Shown here one piece after another: positions 54,501-63,590 of a stretch of 64,000 nucleotides of DNA (position 1 is the first letter of the stretch; the number at the start of each line of letters is the position of its first letter). Below the pieces are notes generated by a model, which worked only from the letters and a program-made list of their open reading frames with translations, made no database searches and had not been told where the DNA came from. This DNA comes from Brachybacterium equifaecis (GTDB lineage: Bacteria; Actinomycetota; Actinomycetes; Actinomycetales; Dermabacteraceae): positions 62,001-126,000 of the forward strand of contig NZ_JAKNCJ010000005.1 in NCBI RefSeq assembly GCF_023509525.1, read 5' to 3'. Both the position numbers and the translations under genes were made by a program.

Positions 54501-54672
54501 ACCAGAGGTAGCGGGTCCACACCTCGGAGGCCGCGATGAGCAGCGCGATCAGTGCGCCGAGCGCGCCGACGGTGATGGACAGCGGCGAGATGGGACGGCG
54601 CGTGCCGTCCGCGGGTGCCGGCTGAGGGCGGGGAGGTCGGGGCTGGTCGCCGATGGGGGCGGAGAAGCTCAC
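51577..54672 (-). CDS. UPF0182-family large membrane protein
   Basis: A 1,031-residue protein of the COG1615/UPF0182 family. About seven membrane helices lie in the first 330 residues (LSITVGALGALIALLIAAS, FVLGFLAFAIPLFLILRL, and others up to VGAGLMVLSTLVVGSALPWG). A large exported domain follows, with family hallmarks VNRHIVYTHGYGVAAAYGN and an acidic/Pro-rich C-terminal tail (about 890-980). GTG start. Function is unknown; its gene is usually beside a PPA1309-type gene, as here. Confidence 0.92.
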   Translation of the reverse strand: MSFSAPIGDQPRPPRPQPAPADGTRRPISPLSITVGALGALIALLIAASEVWTRYLWFDQVGYSDVLLTRWGTQVVLFVLGFLAFAIPLFLILRLTHARRPVYPPVTREQEALEQFRAAVDPLRQGITWAAPLVIGAFGGLAASRAWQEVQLFLHPQDFGQADAIFGKDAGFYVFTLPLVDMVIAFAQFAVLVCAVGAVAGHFVYGGLSWGQERGLEITKAARRHLAILAMLYVLLLGASHWFHRYDLLVGQHDRFHGASYTDVHALIPAQTILAISAVIVAALFGLWIWRADWRIPAVGAGLMVLSTLVVGSALPWGIQQFQVNPNERALEQEYIQHNIDATRLAYGVDDVEEVAYSASSDAEPGALREDADTTAQIRLLDPAVVSPTFEQREANRLYWGFDDILAVDRYEIDGALQDTVIGVRELRPDKFSLDTQPWVNRHIVYTHGYGVAAAYGNRRNADGEPAFLQSGVPGQGALGEFQERVYFGKHSPEYSIVGAPEGSEPQEFDYQAGTEAEDAGTQRTNTFEGDGGPSLGGFFNRLLYAIKFRDPNIVISNYVNESSQILYDRAPQDRVNAVAPFLSLDSQMYPAVVDGSLVWVIDAYTTTDRYPYSRTLDLPRATLDSQTSQEDGGTHRAQSVNYLRNGVKATVDAYDGTVTLYAWDTEDPILKSWNEVFPGALKPASEISGDLMGHLRYPADYFKAQREILATYHVTDADEFFGQQDFWQVSPDPTAAASQRADGTSGPQLPQPPYYLSMQMPGDETPRFTLSSNYIPVQGQGGQNVMTGFLGVDSETGSESGNPADSYGKMRLLVLPTTNPVNGPSQVQAIFNAEPNVSQALNLLKSGNSEVINGNLLTMPVGGGLLYVQPVYIQSSTSGGGTQYPLLQMVLVSFGEKIGFAPTLDEALDKVFGGDSGASAGDAAVQADGVSGSADTVTGEGTVEEGAGTPAPAPTDPAAEPAPAPAAGTPQERLDTALRDAEAATAEADAAMQAGDWAAYGAAQDKLADALTRAVEANAEVQSATGGSGG

Positions 54673-54786
54673 GATGTCCTCTCGGAGAGAGCGGGCAGGA
54701 TGGCGGCCGGAGGGGCTCCGTCGCCGAGGCCCTGATCGTGCTCTCCGGATACAGTGAAGCGCCCCCGGATGTGCCGGTGGCCCCTC

Positions 54787-54792
54787 TATTGT
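54787..54792 (+). promoter_or_regulatory. -10 box (TATTGT) of the PPA1309-family gene
   Basis: TATTGT lies about 20 bases before the ribosome-binding site GGAAGGA. A second candidate, TACAGT, is at 54,750-54,755. The 146-base divergent region serves both this gene and the UPF0182 gene. Confidence 0.5.
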
Positions 54793-54818
54793 GACTGTCG
54801 CACCCTGGAAGGACCGTG

Positions 54819-55433
54819 ATGAGCGGCTCAGCCCCCCTCAGCTCCGACTCGACCCCTCAGGCAGGGGCCGAAGACGGCCGCTCCCCCCAGGTCGATCCCC
54901 TCGATCCGCCGACCGCCGCTCTCGGCGCCGCGGTGGTGGAGCTCGCGCGCCACACGGAGGACGACTCCCTGCGGCAGGTGCGCTGGTTCGGTCTCCTGCG
55001 CAGCGCTCTGCTCCTCGCGGAGCAGCCCTCTCTCGCCTCTCTGCTCGGCGAGGATCTCGCGGCATCGGTCGCGGACGATCCCCTGCACCTGACCTCGGTC
55101 GAGCTCGAGTCCGCCTCCCGCAGCGCAGATCCGCTCGAGTCCCTCGCGCAGCTCGCGTGGCCCGGGGGGATGGTCGGCCTCGCCGCCGCCTTCGCGCTCA
55201 GCCCCGGATCGTGGCAGGGCCCCTCACGGGATGCGGGCACGGCGCAGGCCGACGGCGACCGCCCCGCCCAGCCCGCGGCGGGAGAGCGCCTGCGGGCGAT
55301 CGTCGCCGTCCTGGAGGACGGCACGCGGTTCAGCGCGGTGCGCCAGGGCGAGAGCAGGAGCCTCGCCCTGGGCACCGCACTGCTGCCGGATGTCGCCGAA
55401 GCGCTCCAGGACGCCGTGGCCGGCGGGCGCTGA
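54819..55433 (+). CDS. PPA1309-family protein
   Basis: A 204-residue soluble protein. Conserved parts are LGAAVVELARHTED, the hydrophobic ALLLAEQPSL segment, LEELAQ-like LESLAQLAWP and C-terminal AIVAVLEDGTRFSAVRQ. It matches the actinobacterial PPA1309 family, which is typically divergent from or next to UPF0182. Function is unknown. ATG 54,819 is preferred over GTG 54,816 because of the spacing to GGAAGGA. Confidence 0.85.
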   Translation: MSGSAPLSSDSTPQAGAEDGRSPQVDPLDPPTAALGAAVVELARHTEDDSLRQVRWFGLLRSALLLAEQPSLASLLGEDLAASVADDPLHLTSVELESASRSADPLESLAQLAWPGGMVGLAAAFALSPGSWQGPSRDAGTAQADGDRPAQPAAGERLRAIVAVLEDGTRFSAVRQGESRSLALGTALLPDVAEALQDAVAGGR

Positions 55434-55504
55434 GCGCCAGCCATAGGGCACTGCGCACCGCGGACTGCGGAGCGAGCGCCCGGCATATGGCACTGCGCAC
55501 CGCG
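55434..55504. repeat. Two imperfect 29-bp direct repeats
   Basis: Units 55,434-55,462 and 55,476-55,504 differ at three positions and share GGCACTGCGCACCGCG. They fill the 110-base gap between convergent PPA1309 and ssb-like genes. No terminator stem is obvious there. Confidence 0.75.
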
Positions 55505-55543
55505 CACACCGCGCAGCCGCCGCCCCGGTTCCGGCTGCAGGGC

Positions 55544-56095
55544 TCAGAACGGGGCCGCGCCGACGAGCTCCGACTCCTCCTGCGCGCTGGCGCGCTCCGG
55601 CTCCCGCTCCCCCGCCTGTGCGGGCGCGCTCTCGGCGCGCGTCGGCACCTCCCCGGCCTCTGCCCGCAGCGCGGCGAGGCGGGAGTCGTCCAGCACTTCG
55701 CCCGTGCGCACGTCCATCGCGGGGGCGTCCCGCCGCGAGCGCCGCGCGAAGGCGGCCGCGCCCCAGGTGAGGTCGAGCCCCACCGCCTCGGCCTGGATGG
55801 TCTGCGAGTAGGAGTCGGCGCCGTCCTCCCCGGTCCACTGGCTCGTGCCGAGACGCCCCGTGACGATGAGCGGATCGCCCTTCTTCACGCTCAGCAGCAC
55901 GTTCTCGGCCTGCTTCTTGGACATGTAGACGTTGAAGTACTCGGTCTTGCGGTCCTTCCAGGTCTTCGTGTCCTGATCGAAGTAGCTCGCGTTGGAGGCG
56001 ATCCGGACGTAGAGCGACTGAGCGCCCGCCCCGGGCTTGGTGAACCTCGGATCGTGGGTCGCGTTCCCGAGGACGGTGACGATCACATCGTGCAT
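55544..56095 (-). CDS. Single-stranded DNA-binding protein paralogue
   Basis: A 183-residue SSB-type protein. The OB-fold (about 1-112) starts MHDVIVTVLGNATHDPRF and includes WKDRKTEYFNVYM and GDPLIVTGRLGTSQW. The C-terminal tail is Glu/Ala-rich but ends VGAAPF and lacks the acidic DDDIPF-type tip through which replicative SSB recruits partners. So this is probably a second, non-replicative SSB. ATG start with GGAAGGAACC upstream. Confidence 0.9.
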   Translation of the reverse strand: MHDVIVTVLGNATHDPRFTKPGAGAQSLYVRIASNASYFDQDTKTWKDRKTEYFNVYMSKKQAENVLLSVKKGDPLIVTGRLGTSQWTGEDGADSYSQTIQAEAVGLDLTWGAAAFARRSRRDAPAMDVRTGEVLDDSRLAALRAEAGEVPTRAESAPAQAGEREPERASAQEESELVGAAPF

Positions 56096-56369
56096 GGCGG
56101 TTCCTTCCGCTGTCCCGGGCTCGTGCCCGGTGCCGGCCTCGTGCCGACACCCCTACGGTCGTCCCTGCGCGCCGAGCGCTCCAGGGCAGGGCGTTGCCGT
56201 GGGGACAGGGGCGCGTTGGGGAGGATTCGCGCCTTCCCTCCCGCCGCCCGCCTGTCGGCCCTGGACGCGCAGCGGCGGCCGACCCCCGCAGGGATCGACC
56301 GCCGATGTGCGATCTCAGCAGCCGGAGCTGCCGTGCGGGCTGAGCGCATGCGCTCAGGCGCTTGCTCGA

Positions 56370-56996
56370 TCAGGCGCCGGGGTTCACCAGGCCCGTGGTC
56401 TTCGTCGCGTTCGCGAAGCGATCGGAGACGTCGGCCCAGTTGACGACGTTCCAGATGGCCTTGACATAGTCGGCCTTCACGTTCTGGTAGTCGAGGTAGA
56501 ACGCGTGCTCCCACATGTCCAGCTGGAACAGCGGGACCGTCGCGACGGGGATGCCGTTCTGCTGGTCGTAGAACTGCTCGATGAGCAGGTTCTTGCCCAG
56601 CGGGTCGTACGCGAGGATGGCCCAGCCGGAGCCCTGGATGCCGAGGGCCGCAGCGCTGAACTGCGCGCGGAAGGCGTCGAAGGACCCGAAGAACTCGTCG
56701 ATCGCGGCTGCGAGCTCACCGGTGGGCTTGTCGCCGCCGTTCGGGGAGAGGTTCTTCCAGAACACGGAGTGGTTGACGTGCCCGCCCAGGTTGAAGGCGA
56801 GATCCTTCGAGAGCTGGTTGATGCTGCCGAAGTCCTCGGCCTCGCGCGCCGCCGCGAGCTTCTCGAGCGCGGTGTTCGCGCCCTTCACGTAGGTCGCGTG
56901 GTGCTTGTCGTGGTGCAGCTCCATGATCTTGCCGGAGATGGCCGGCTCAAGAGCGCTGAAGTCGTAGTCGAGATCGGGAAGCGTGTACTCCGCCAT
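56370..56996 (-). CDS. sodA: Superoxide dismutase (Mn/Fe family)
   Basis: A 208-residue cytosolic SOD. Metal ligands are His in [12 protein letters not shown] (about 27), His in [10 protein letters not shown] (about 75), and Asp and His in [11 protein letters not shown] (about 160-164). Gly/Gln pattern NLGGHVNH and [10 protein letters not shown] suggest manganese or cambialistic use but do not decide. No signal peptide. ATG start; a CACAAT -10-like box lies 56 bases before it. The 274 bases between ssb and sodA hold no gene. Confidence 0.95.
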   Translation of the reverse strand: MAEYTLPDLDYDFSALEPAISGKIMELHHDKHHATYVKGANTALEKLAAAREAEDFGSINQLSKDLAFNLGGHVNHSVFWKNLSPNGGDKPTGELAAAIDEFFGSFDAFRAQFSAAALGIQGSGWAILAYDPLGKNLLIEQFYDQQNGIPVATVPLFQLDMWEHAFYLDYQNVKADYVKAIWNVVNWADVSDRFANATKTTGLVNPGA

Positions 56997-57125
56997 GGGA
57001 TCACCCTTTCAACGTCGGGATGCGAAAGCCGCTGATCGCAGCTCCTCGCCTTCGCAGCCATTGTGCCACCGGCACCTCTGAGACCCCTGGGCGGATCCCG
57101 GATCTCGTCTGTCCCCCGGACGGTC

Positions 57126-57131
57126 CACAAT
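57126..57131 (+). promoter_or_regulatory. Possible -10 box (CACAAT) of lhr, leaderless arrangement
   Basis: CACAAT ends six bases before the lhr ATG, the same geometry as nucS, hisN and the response regulator, though the first base of the hexamer is not T. Confidence 0.4.
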
Positions 57132-57137
57132 GGGGCG

Positions 57138-60100
57138 ATGACCACCACGCGGCCGGGCCCCGGATCCTCAGCGCAGCCCGAGCGGGCGCTGGATCTCCTC
57201 TCCCCCGCGACCGCCGCCTGGTTCCGAGAGGCCTTCGGCAGCCCGACCCCTGCGCAGGCCGGGGCCTGGGAGGCGATCGCGCGGGGCGACGACACGCTCG
57301 TGATCGCGCCGACGGGCTCGGGCAAGACCCTCGCCGCGTTCCTCATGGCGATCGACGCCCTCGCCTTCCCGCGCGAGGACGCGCCCGCCCCGCAGTCCAC
57401 CTCGGTCCTCTACATCTCGCCGCTGAAGGCCCTCGGCGTGGATGTCGAGCGGAACCTCACCTCCCCGCTGGTCGGGACGATGCGCGCAGCCGAACGGCTC
57501 GACCTGCCCCGGCGCGAGATCAGCGTGGGCGTGCGCACCGGCGACACCCCCGCGGCTGACCGTCGCCGCCTGATCTCCCATCCGCCGGACATCCTCATCA
57601 CCACCCCCGAGTCCCTGTTCCTGATGCTGAGCTCGGCGGCGCGGGAGACTCTCGCCGGCGTGCGCACCGTGATCCTCGACGAGGTCCATGCCGTCGCGGG
57701 CTCGAAGCGCGGAGTGCATCTCGCACTCTCGCTCGCGCGCCTGGACGCGATGCTCCCCGTCCCCTCCCAGCGGATCGGCCTGTCGGCCACCGTCGAGCCG
57801 GCCGACGAGGTCGCCGCGTTCCTCACCGGGAGCGGCCGCCCGCGCGAGTGCGCGGTCATCCGCCCGCCGTCGGCCAAGCGCTGGGATCTCTCCGTCACCC
57901 TCCCGGTCCCGGACCTCTCGGCCATCGATCCGCCCGCCGATGCGGTCGACGAGGACGATGTCTCGGGCACGATCTGGCCCCACGTCGAGCGCGCCGTGCT
58001 CGATGAGATCGAGGAGCACCGTTCGACGATCGTCTTCACGAACTCCCGGCGCCAGGCCGAGCGCCTCACCGGCAAGCTCAACGCGCTGCACCGGCGACGA
58101 GCCCAGGGCTGGCACGCGGGCGAGGTCGCAGCGATCGGACCCTCGGACCTCGTGGATGCAGAGCCCTCGGACCACGTCGCAGTGGAGGACATCGCCCGCG
58201 CCCATCACGGCTCGATGTCCAAGGAGACCCGCAAGGAGATCGAGGAGCAACTGAAGGCCGGGGAGCTGCGCTGCGTGGTGGCGACCTCCTCCCTCGAGCT
58301 CGGCATCGACATGGGCGCTGTCGAACTCGTGGTGCAGGTGGAGACGCCCTTCTCCGTCTCCTCCCTGCTCCAGCGCATCGGCCGCGCCGGGCATGACGTC
58401 GGAGCGGTCTCCCACGGCGCCCTGCACCCTCTCCATGCGGCCGATATCGTCCGCGCCGCTGTCACAGTGCGCGAATCCCTCGCCGGGCGGATCGAGCCGC
58501 TCGCGGTGCCGCGCAATGCCCTGGATGTCCTCGCCCAGCACACCGTCTCCGCGGCGCTCGCAGAGGACCTCGATGTCGAAGCCTGGTTCGACCTGGTCCG
58601 CTCAGCCTCCCCCTACCGAGCGCTGCCGCGCTCCGCGTTCGACGCGACGATCGATCTGCTCGCCGGGCGCTACCCCTCGACCGCGTTCTCCGAACTGCGG
58701 CCGCGCCTCGTCCACGATCGCGAGGAGGGCACCCTCAGCGCGCGTCCCGGCGCGCAGCGCCTCGTGGTCACCAGCGGCGGAACGATCCCCGATCGCGGCC
58801 TCTACCCCGTCTTCCTCGTCGCAGGGGCCGACGACTCCCAGGCGAAGCGCGTCGGCGAGCTCGACGAGGAGATGGTCTACGAGTCCCGCCGCGGCGATGT
58901 CATCACTCTCGGCACCAGCTCCTGGCGCATCGAGGAGATCACGCACAGCCGCGTCACCGTCTCCCCCGCGTTCGGCCTCTCCGGCAGGATCCCCTTCTGG
59001 CACGGCGACGGCGTGGGCCGCCCGGCGACACTCGGCCGCGCGATCTCGAGCGCGCAGGCGGAGCTCTCCGCGATGGAGCCGGAGCGCGCACGCGCCGCTC
59101 TCACCGAGCTGGGCCTGGATGCGAACGCCTCCGGCCAGCTGCTGGCATACCTGGCCGAGCAGCAGGAGACCACCGGCATCGTGCCCGGCCCCGACCAGCT
59201 CGTCGTCGAGCGCTTCCTCGACGAGCTCGGCGACTGGCGCGTGGTGCTGCACTGCGCGCTCGGGCAGCGGATCACCGGGCCCTGGGCGCTCGCCGTCGGC
59301 GCGCGCGTGGAAGAGCGGTTCGGGCTGGACGGGCAGGTGATGGCGGCCGACGACGGCATCGTGCTGCGGATCCCCCACGGCGAGGAGCCGCCCGGCGCCG
59401 ACCTCTTCCTGTTCACCCCGGAGGAGATCGAGGAGGAGGTGCGGCGGCTCGTCGGCTCCTCCGCGCTGTTCGCCTCCCGCTTCCGGGAGTGCGCCGCCCG
59501 CGCCCTGCTCCTGCCGCGCCGGGATCCCGGCACGCGAGCGCCGCTGTGGCAGCAGAGGCAGAAAGCCGCGAACCTGCTCGACGTCGCCCGCCCCTACCCG
59601 CAGTTCCCGATCATGCTGGAGGCCGCGCGCGAGTGCCTCCAGGATGTCTACGACCTCCCCTCGCTCGTGGACCTCATGGGCCAGGTCGCGGGGCGCCGCG
59701 TGCAGGTGCGCGAGGTCGAGACGGACACCCCCTCCCCCTTCGCGCGCTCGCTCCTGTTCGGGTACCTCGCCCAGTTCATCTACGACACCGACGCTCCGCT
59801 CGCCGAGCGACGCACCGCGGCCCTCGCCCTGGACCAGACGCTGCTGGCCGAGCTGCTCGGCACGGTGAGCCTGCGCGAGCTGCTGGATGCGGAAGTCATC
59901 GCCGAAGTCGTCAGCCGGCTCCAGGCCGTGGATCCGGAGCGGCGCCTGCGCGGAGCCGAAGACCTCGCCGACGCCCTGCGCCGCCTCGGGCCGCTCACTC
60001 CCGCCCAGATCGGCGAGCGCCTCGCGGAGGGGGCCGACGCCCAGGACGCGATCGCCCAGCTGCTCGTCTCGCGGCGCGCGATCGAGGTGCGCATCGCAGG

Positions 60101-61868
60101 CGCACCGCACATCGCCGCCATCGAGGATGCCGGTCTGCTGCGCGACGCGCTCGGCACCGCGATCCCCCCGGGGGTGCCGGAAGCGCACCTCGCACCCGCG
60201 GCCCGCGCGGTCCCGGATCTCCTGGCCCGCTGGGCGCGGGCCCGCGGCCCCTTCACCCCCGATGAGGCGATCGCCGCCTTCGGACTGGCCCCAGGGGTCG
60301 CGCGCTCGGCGCTCGAAACGCTCACCACCGACCGCATGCTCTCGAAGGGCGAGTTCACCCCCGGCCGCGAGGGCGAGGAATGGGTGGACGCCGAGGTTCT
60401 GCGCCGCATCCGCCGGGCGAGCCTTGCCGCCTCCCGCCGGCAGATCGCCCCGGTCCCAGGCCCCGTCTATGCGGAGTTCCTCTCGCAATGGCAGCACCTG
60501 CGGATGAGGGACGCCGAGGGCCGCACGCAGCGCGCCGCGTGGTCGGGGGCCGACGGTCTGCTGTCCGTGATCGACCAGCTCACGGGGGTGTCCCTGCCGT
60601 TGAGCGCCTGGGAGAGCCAGGTGCTGCCGGCGCGACTGGCGTCCTTCTCCCCGGGGCAGCTCGATGCGCTCTTCGCGAGCGGCGAGGTGGTGTGGAGCGG
60701 CCATGGACGACTCGGTGCGGCCGACGGCTGGATCCGCCTGCACCTCGCGGACGCCCTCGCGCTCGGCCTGGATGCCGGAGCGCTCGAGGCGGCCGCTGCC
60801 GCACTGCCCGAGGAGGGCCTGCCAGCTCGTCTCCTCTCCCTGCTGCGCTCCGTTCCCGGGGCCCTGCGCCACGGGGAGATCCTCACGGCACTGGCCGATC
60901 AGGGGCAGGCGGCTGCGCCTGCGGAGCTGCACGAAGCGCTGTGGGAGCTGGCCTTCGCGGGTCTCATCACGAACGATTCCTTCGAAACACTGCGCACCTT
61001 CGGTCTCGGCCCGGCGCCGAAGCAGTCCTCCCGCGGCGGCCGCTCGCGCCCTGCGAGCCGGCGCGGCGCCGCGCGACTCTCGGCCGCGATGATGCGCTCT
61101 GGTGCGAGCAGCCCCCAGGAGCTCGTCACCGCGAGCACGGGCGGGTCGGGCGGGCGCTGGTCGGCGCTGCGGGTGCCTGCGGTCGATGCCGGTGCGCGCT
61201 CGGCCGCGATCGCGACGCTCCTGCTGGATCGACACGGGGTCGTCACGCGCGGGGCGATGGGCGTGGAGGACATCCCCGGTGGGTTCGCTGGTGTGTACCG
61301 GGTGCTGTCGGCCCTCGAGGAGAACGGGACGTGCCGCCGCGGCTACTTCGTGGACGGGCTCGGCGCCTCGCAGTTCGCCCCCGTCGAGGGCGTCGATCGC
61401 CTGCGCGACCTCGAGCGGGAGATCGAGACCGCCGCGGCGCGAGCGCAGGACGTTTCCGCGGCCGGCGCAAGCCGCTCCGTGGCGCTCGCCGCGACGGACC
61501 CCGCGAACCCCTACGGCGCAGCTCTGCCCTGGCCGCCGCTGCCGATAGCCCCGCCGGAGGGTGCGACCCTCCGGCCTGCGCGGCGCGTCGGCGCGATCGT
61601 GCTCCTGCTGGGAGGCGCTCCCGCCGCCTACGTGGACAAGGGCGGCAAGTCGCTCCTGTGGTGGGCGGCGCCGGAGGAGACCCCGCTTACCGCGCAGCTG
61701 CTGGTCGCAGCGGTTGCAGAGGATTCGCTCCTCCCGGCCCTGCAGCTGGAGAGGATCAACGGCCACAGCATCGGCGATGTGCAGGTGAGCGCGATCGCCG
61801 AGGCGCTGGTCACCGCGGGCTGCTACCGCTCACCGCGCTCGCTCCGCCTGCGCGCGGGCGGCCGCTGA
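57138..61868 (+). CDS. lhr: Large helicase-related protein Lhr
   Basis: A 1,576-residue superfamily 2 DNA helicase. Helicase motifs in order: Q-motif region FGSPTPAQAGAWEAI, Walker A APTGSGKT (58-65), YISPLKALGVDVERNL, DEVH in ILDEVHAVAGSKRG, LSATVEP, VATSSLELGIDMG and QRIGRAGHDVG. A winged-helix and beta-barrel region follows (Lhr core to about 900). The long C-terminal part resembles the Lhr-CTD that forms the oligomer. ATG 57,138 is chosen; the extension to 57,063 has no support. nei follows 24 bp later, and the Lhr-Nei pair is a known DNA-repair linkage. Confidence 0.95.
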   Translation: MTTTRPGPGSSAQPERALDLLSPATAAWFREAFGSPTPAQAGAWEAIARGDDTLVIAPTGSGKTLAAFLMAIDALAFPREDAPAPQSTSVLYISPLKALGVDVERNLTSPLVGTMRAAERLDLPRREISVGVRTGDTPAADRRRLISHPPDILITTPESLFLMLSSAARETLAGVRTVILDEVHAVAGSKRGVHLALSLARLDAMLPVPSQRIGLSATVEPADEVAAFLTGSGRPRECAVIRPPSAKRWDLSVTLPVPDLSAIDPPADAVDEDDVSGTIWPHVERAVLDEIEEHRSTIVFTNSRRQAERLTGKLNALHRRRAQGWHAGEVAAIGPSDLVDAEPSDHVAVEDIARAHHGSMSKETRKEIEEQLKAGELRCVVATSSLELGIDMGAVELVVQVETPFSVSSLLQRIGRAGHDVGAVSHGALHPLHAADIVRAAVTVRESLAGRIEPLAVPRNALDVLAQHTVSAALAEDLDVEAWFDLVRSASPYRALPRSAFDATIDLLAGRYPSTAFSELRPRLVHDREEGTLSARPGAQRLVVTSGGTIPDRGLYPVFLVAGADDSQAKRVGELDEEMVYESRRGDVITLGTSSWRIEEITHSRVTVSPAFGLSGRIPFWHGDGVGRPATLGRAISSAQAELSAMEPERARAALTELGLDANASGQLLAYLAEQQETTGIVPGPDQLVVERFLDELGDWRVVLHCALGQRITGPWALAVGARVEERFGLDGQVMAADDGIVLRIPHGEEPPGADLFLFTPEEIEEEVRRLVGSSALFASRFRECAARALLLPRRDPGTRAPLWQQRQKAANLLDVARPYPQFPIMLEAARECLQDVYDLPSLVDLMGQVAGRRVQVREVETDTPSPFARSLLFGYLAQFIYDTDAPLAERRTAALALDQTLLAELLGTVSLRELLDAEVIAEVVSRLQAVDPERRLRGAEDLADALRRLGPLTPAQIGERLAEGADAQDAIAQLLVSRRAIEVRIAGAPHIAAIEDAGLLRDALGTAIPPGVPEAHLAPAARAVPDLLARWARARGPFTPDEAIAAFGLAPGVARSALETLTTDRMLSKGEFTPGREGEEWVDAEVLRRIRRASLAASRRQIAPVPGPVYAEFLSQWQHLRMRDAEGRTQRAAWSGADGLLSVIDQLTGVSLPLSAWESQVLPARLASFSPGQLDALFASGEVVWSGHGRLGAADGWIRLHLADALALGLDAGALEAAAAALPEEGLPARLLSLLRSVPGALRHGEILTALADQGQAAAPAELHEALWELAFAGLITNDSFETLRTFGLGPAPKQSSRGGRSRPASRRGAARLSAAMMRSGASSPQELVTASTGGSGGRWSALRVPAVDAGARSAAIATLLLDRHGVVTRGAMGVEDIPGGFAGVYRVLSALEENGTCRRGYFVDGLGASQFAPVEGVDRLRDLEREIETAAARAQDVSAAGASRSVALAATDPANPYGAALPWPPLPIAPPEGATLRPARRVGAIVLLLGGAPAAYVDKGGKSLLWWAAPEETPLTAQLLVAAVAEDSLLPALQLERINGHSIGDVQVSAIAEALVTAGCYRSPRSLRLRAGGR

Positions 61869-61892
61869 TGCGCGAGATGCGAGGAGGCCCCG

Positions 61893-62837
61893 GTGCCTGA
61901 GGGCGATACCGTCTTCCGCCAGTGCGCGCGCCTGCACGATGCGCTCGCCGGCGGCACGCTCACCCGCGCCGAGCTGCGCGTCGCCGCGCTCGCGACCACC
62001 GACCTCACAGGCTGGAGCGTGCGGGAAGTCGTGCCCCGCGGGAAGCACATCCTCATCCGCCTCGATCCGCCCGCGGAGCTCGCGCAGGCCGGGCAGGTGC
62101 CGCTGACGCTGCGCAGCCACCTGATGATGGACGGCATCTGGAGCACCGACGGGAAAGCATTGCGCGCGAGCGATGCGTACAGCGGGCCGCGCGAGGCGCA
62201 CACGATCCGCATCGCGCTCGAGGTGCAGCATCCCGATGGACATGTCGGCCGAGCCCTCGCCTTCGACGTGAAGCGGGTGCGCCTCGTGCGCGAGCGGGAG
62301 GAGGCGGAACTCGTCGGCCACCTCGGGCCGGATCTCCTGGACCCGGAGTGGGACGACTCCCTGCGGGACGAGGCGGTGAAGCGCCTGCTCGCGCGCCCCG
62401 AGCGCGCGCTCGGTCTCGCCCTGCTGGATCAGCGGAACCTCGCCGGCATCGGGAACATCTATCGCTGCGAGCTGTGCTTCCTGGAGCGCCTGCACCCGGC
62501 GAGGCCCGTGAGCGATGTGGCAGATCCGGTCGCACTCGTGGATCGTGCCCGCCGCCTCCTGTTCGTCAATCGCGAGCGCACCGTCCGCCAGACCACCGGC
62601 GGCATGATGGGCCGGCGCGACGGGGACCTGTGGGTCTACGCCCGCGACGGCACGCAGTGCTGGCGCTGCCGCACCCGCATCGAGCGCGGAGAGCTCGACG
62701 AGCCCGAGCAGGAGGACGCCGAGCCGCGCGTGATCTACTTCTGCCCGCAGTGCCAGCCTCCGCCGACCGACGGCACCCCCGCGCTGCGGCAGTTCGGGCG
62801 CCCCGGCGGGCGGCGGCCGCCGACGAGGAGATGGTGA
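61893..62837 (+). CDS. Fpg/Nei-family DNA glycosylase (Nei2-like)
   Basis: A 314-residue bifunctional DNA glycosylase/AP lyase for oxidised bases. It begins MPEGDTVF (the Pro2 nucleophile and Glu3), has LTLRSHLMMDG, LLDQRNLAGIGNIYRCELCF (helix-two-turn-helix) and a C-terminal zinc finger with CWRCRTRI and FCPQCQ. GTG start. Adjacent to lhr and probably co-transcribed. The substrate range (Nei-like rather than Fpg-like) is inferred from the Nei-type N-terminus. Confidence 0.93.
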   Translation: MPEGDTVFRQCARLHDALAGGTLTRAELRVAALATTDLTGWSVREVVPRGKHILIRLDPPAELAQAGQVPLTLRSHLMMDGIWSTDGKALRASDAYSGPREAHTIRIALEVQHPDGHVGRALAFDVKRVRLVREREEAELVGHLGPDLLDPEWDDSLRDEAVKRLLARPERALGLALLDQRNLAGIGNIYRCELCFLERLHPARPVSDVADPVALVDRARRLLFVNRERTVRQTTGGMMGRRDGDLWVYARDGTQCWRCRTRIERGELDEPEQEDAEPRVIYFCPQCQPPPTDGTPALRQFGRPGGRRPPTRRW

Positions 62838-62843
62838 GAGATA

Positions 62844-63302
62844 ATGACGGATCGGCAAGAGACGCCCGCGACGGTGCACGTGCCTGGCTTCGGCCGGATC
62901 CCCGCCGGTGAGTACGGCTTCCCCGGACCTCAGCGCGACGCGATCGTTCACGCGATCCTCACCGGCGCGAAGAGCGGGACATCGAGCTTGCTCGAGGAAT
63001 ATCGTCGCGCTGACGAGAGCCTTCCCGCAGCGGGCGAGCTCGAAGTGGTTCTGGACTCCTCCGGGCGGCCCGTCTGCGTGACGCGCACGAGCGGCGTGGA
63101 GCTGCTGCGCCTCGCCGACGTCACGGATCAGCATGCGGCCGACGAAGGCGAGGGCTTCGCGGACGCCGCCGCCTGGCGGCGCGCGCACGAGAGCTTCTGG
63201 ACGTCGCCGGGGTACGTGGAGGCCCTCGGCGAGCCGGCGATCGTCATCGCGGACGACACGCAGGTGGTCTACCAGCGCTTCGTGGTCATCGCTCGGCCCT
63301 GA
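62844..63302 (+). CDS. ASCH-domain protein
   Basis: A 152-residue soluble protein with the ASCH fold: GAKSGTSSLLEEYRRADESLPAAGE near 43-67, VVLDSSGRPVCVTRTSGVELL and a C-terminal strand VVYQRFVVIARP. ASCH domains bind RNA or modified nucleosides, and some are amidohydrolases. It starts at ATG 62,844, six bases after nei, so it is the third gene of an lhr-nei-ASCH run. Exact function unknown. Confidence 0.85.
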   Translation: MTDRQETPATVHVPGFGRIPAGEYGFPGPQRDAIVHAILTGAKSGTSSLLEEYRRADESLPAAGELEVVLDSSGRPVCVTRTSGVELLRLADVTDQHAADEGEGFADAAAWRRAHESFWTSPGYVEALGEPAIVIADDTQVVYQRFVVIARP

Positions 63303-63419
63303 CCGGGTTCCCCCCTCATGCGTTCCTGGCTGGGAGCGGAACGACACCGCGTGGGACCTGGCCTCTGCGGATCGGTATGCTCGTGGCGTCCTGCACGCGG
63401 CTCCGACCGCCGCAGGCAC

Positions 63420-63495
<76 letters not shown>

Positions 63496-63590
63496 CAGGC
63501 GCAGAGATTTTCCTGCGCGCCTCAGTTCTCTTCCGACGCTCCTCCCCTCCAACGGTGGCGGTGGCGCGCGGCAAGAGCGATCATGGCCCC

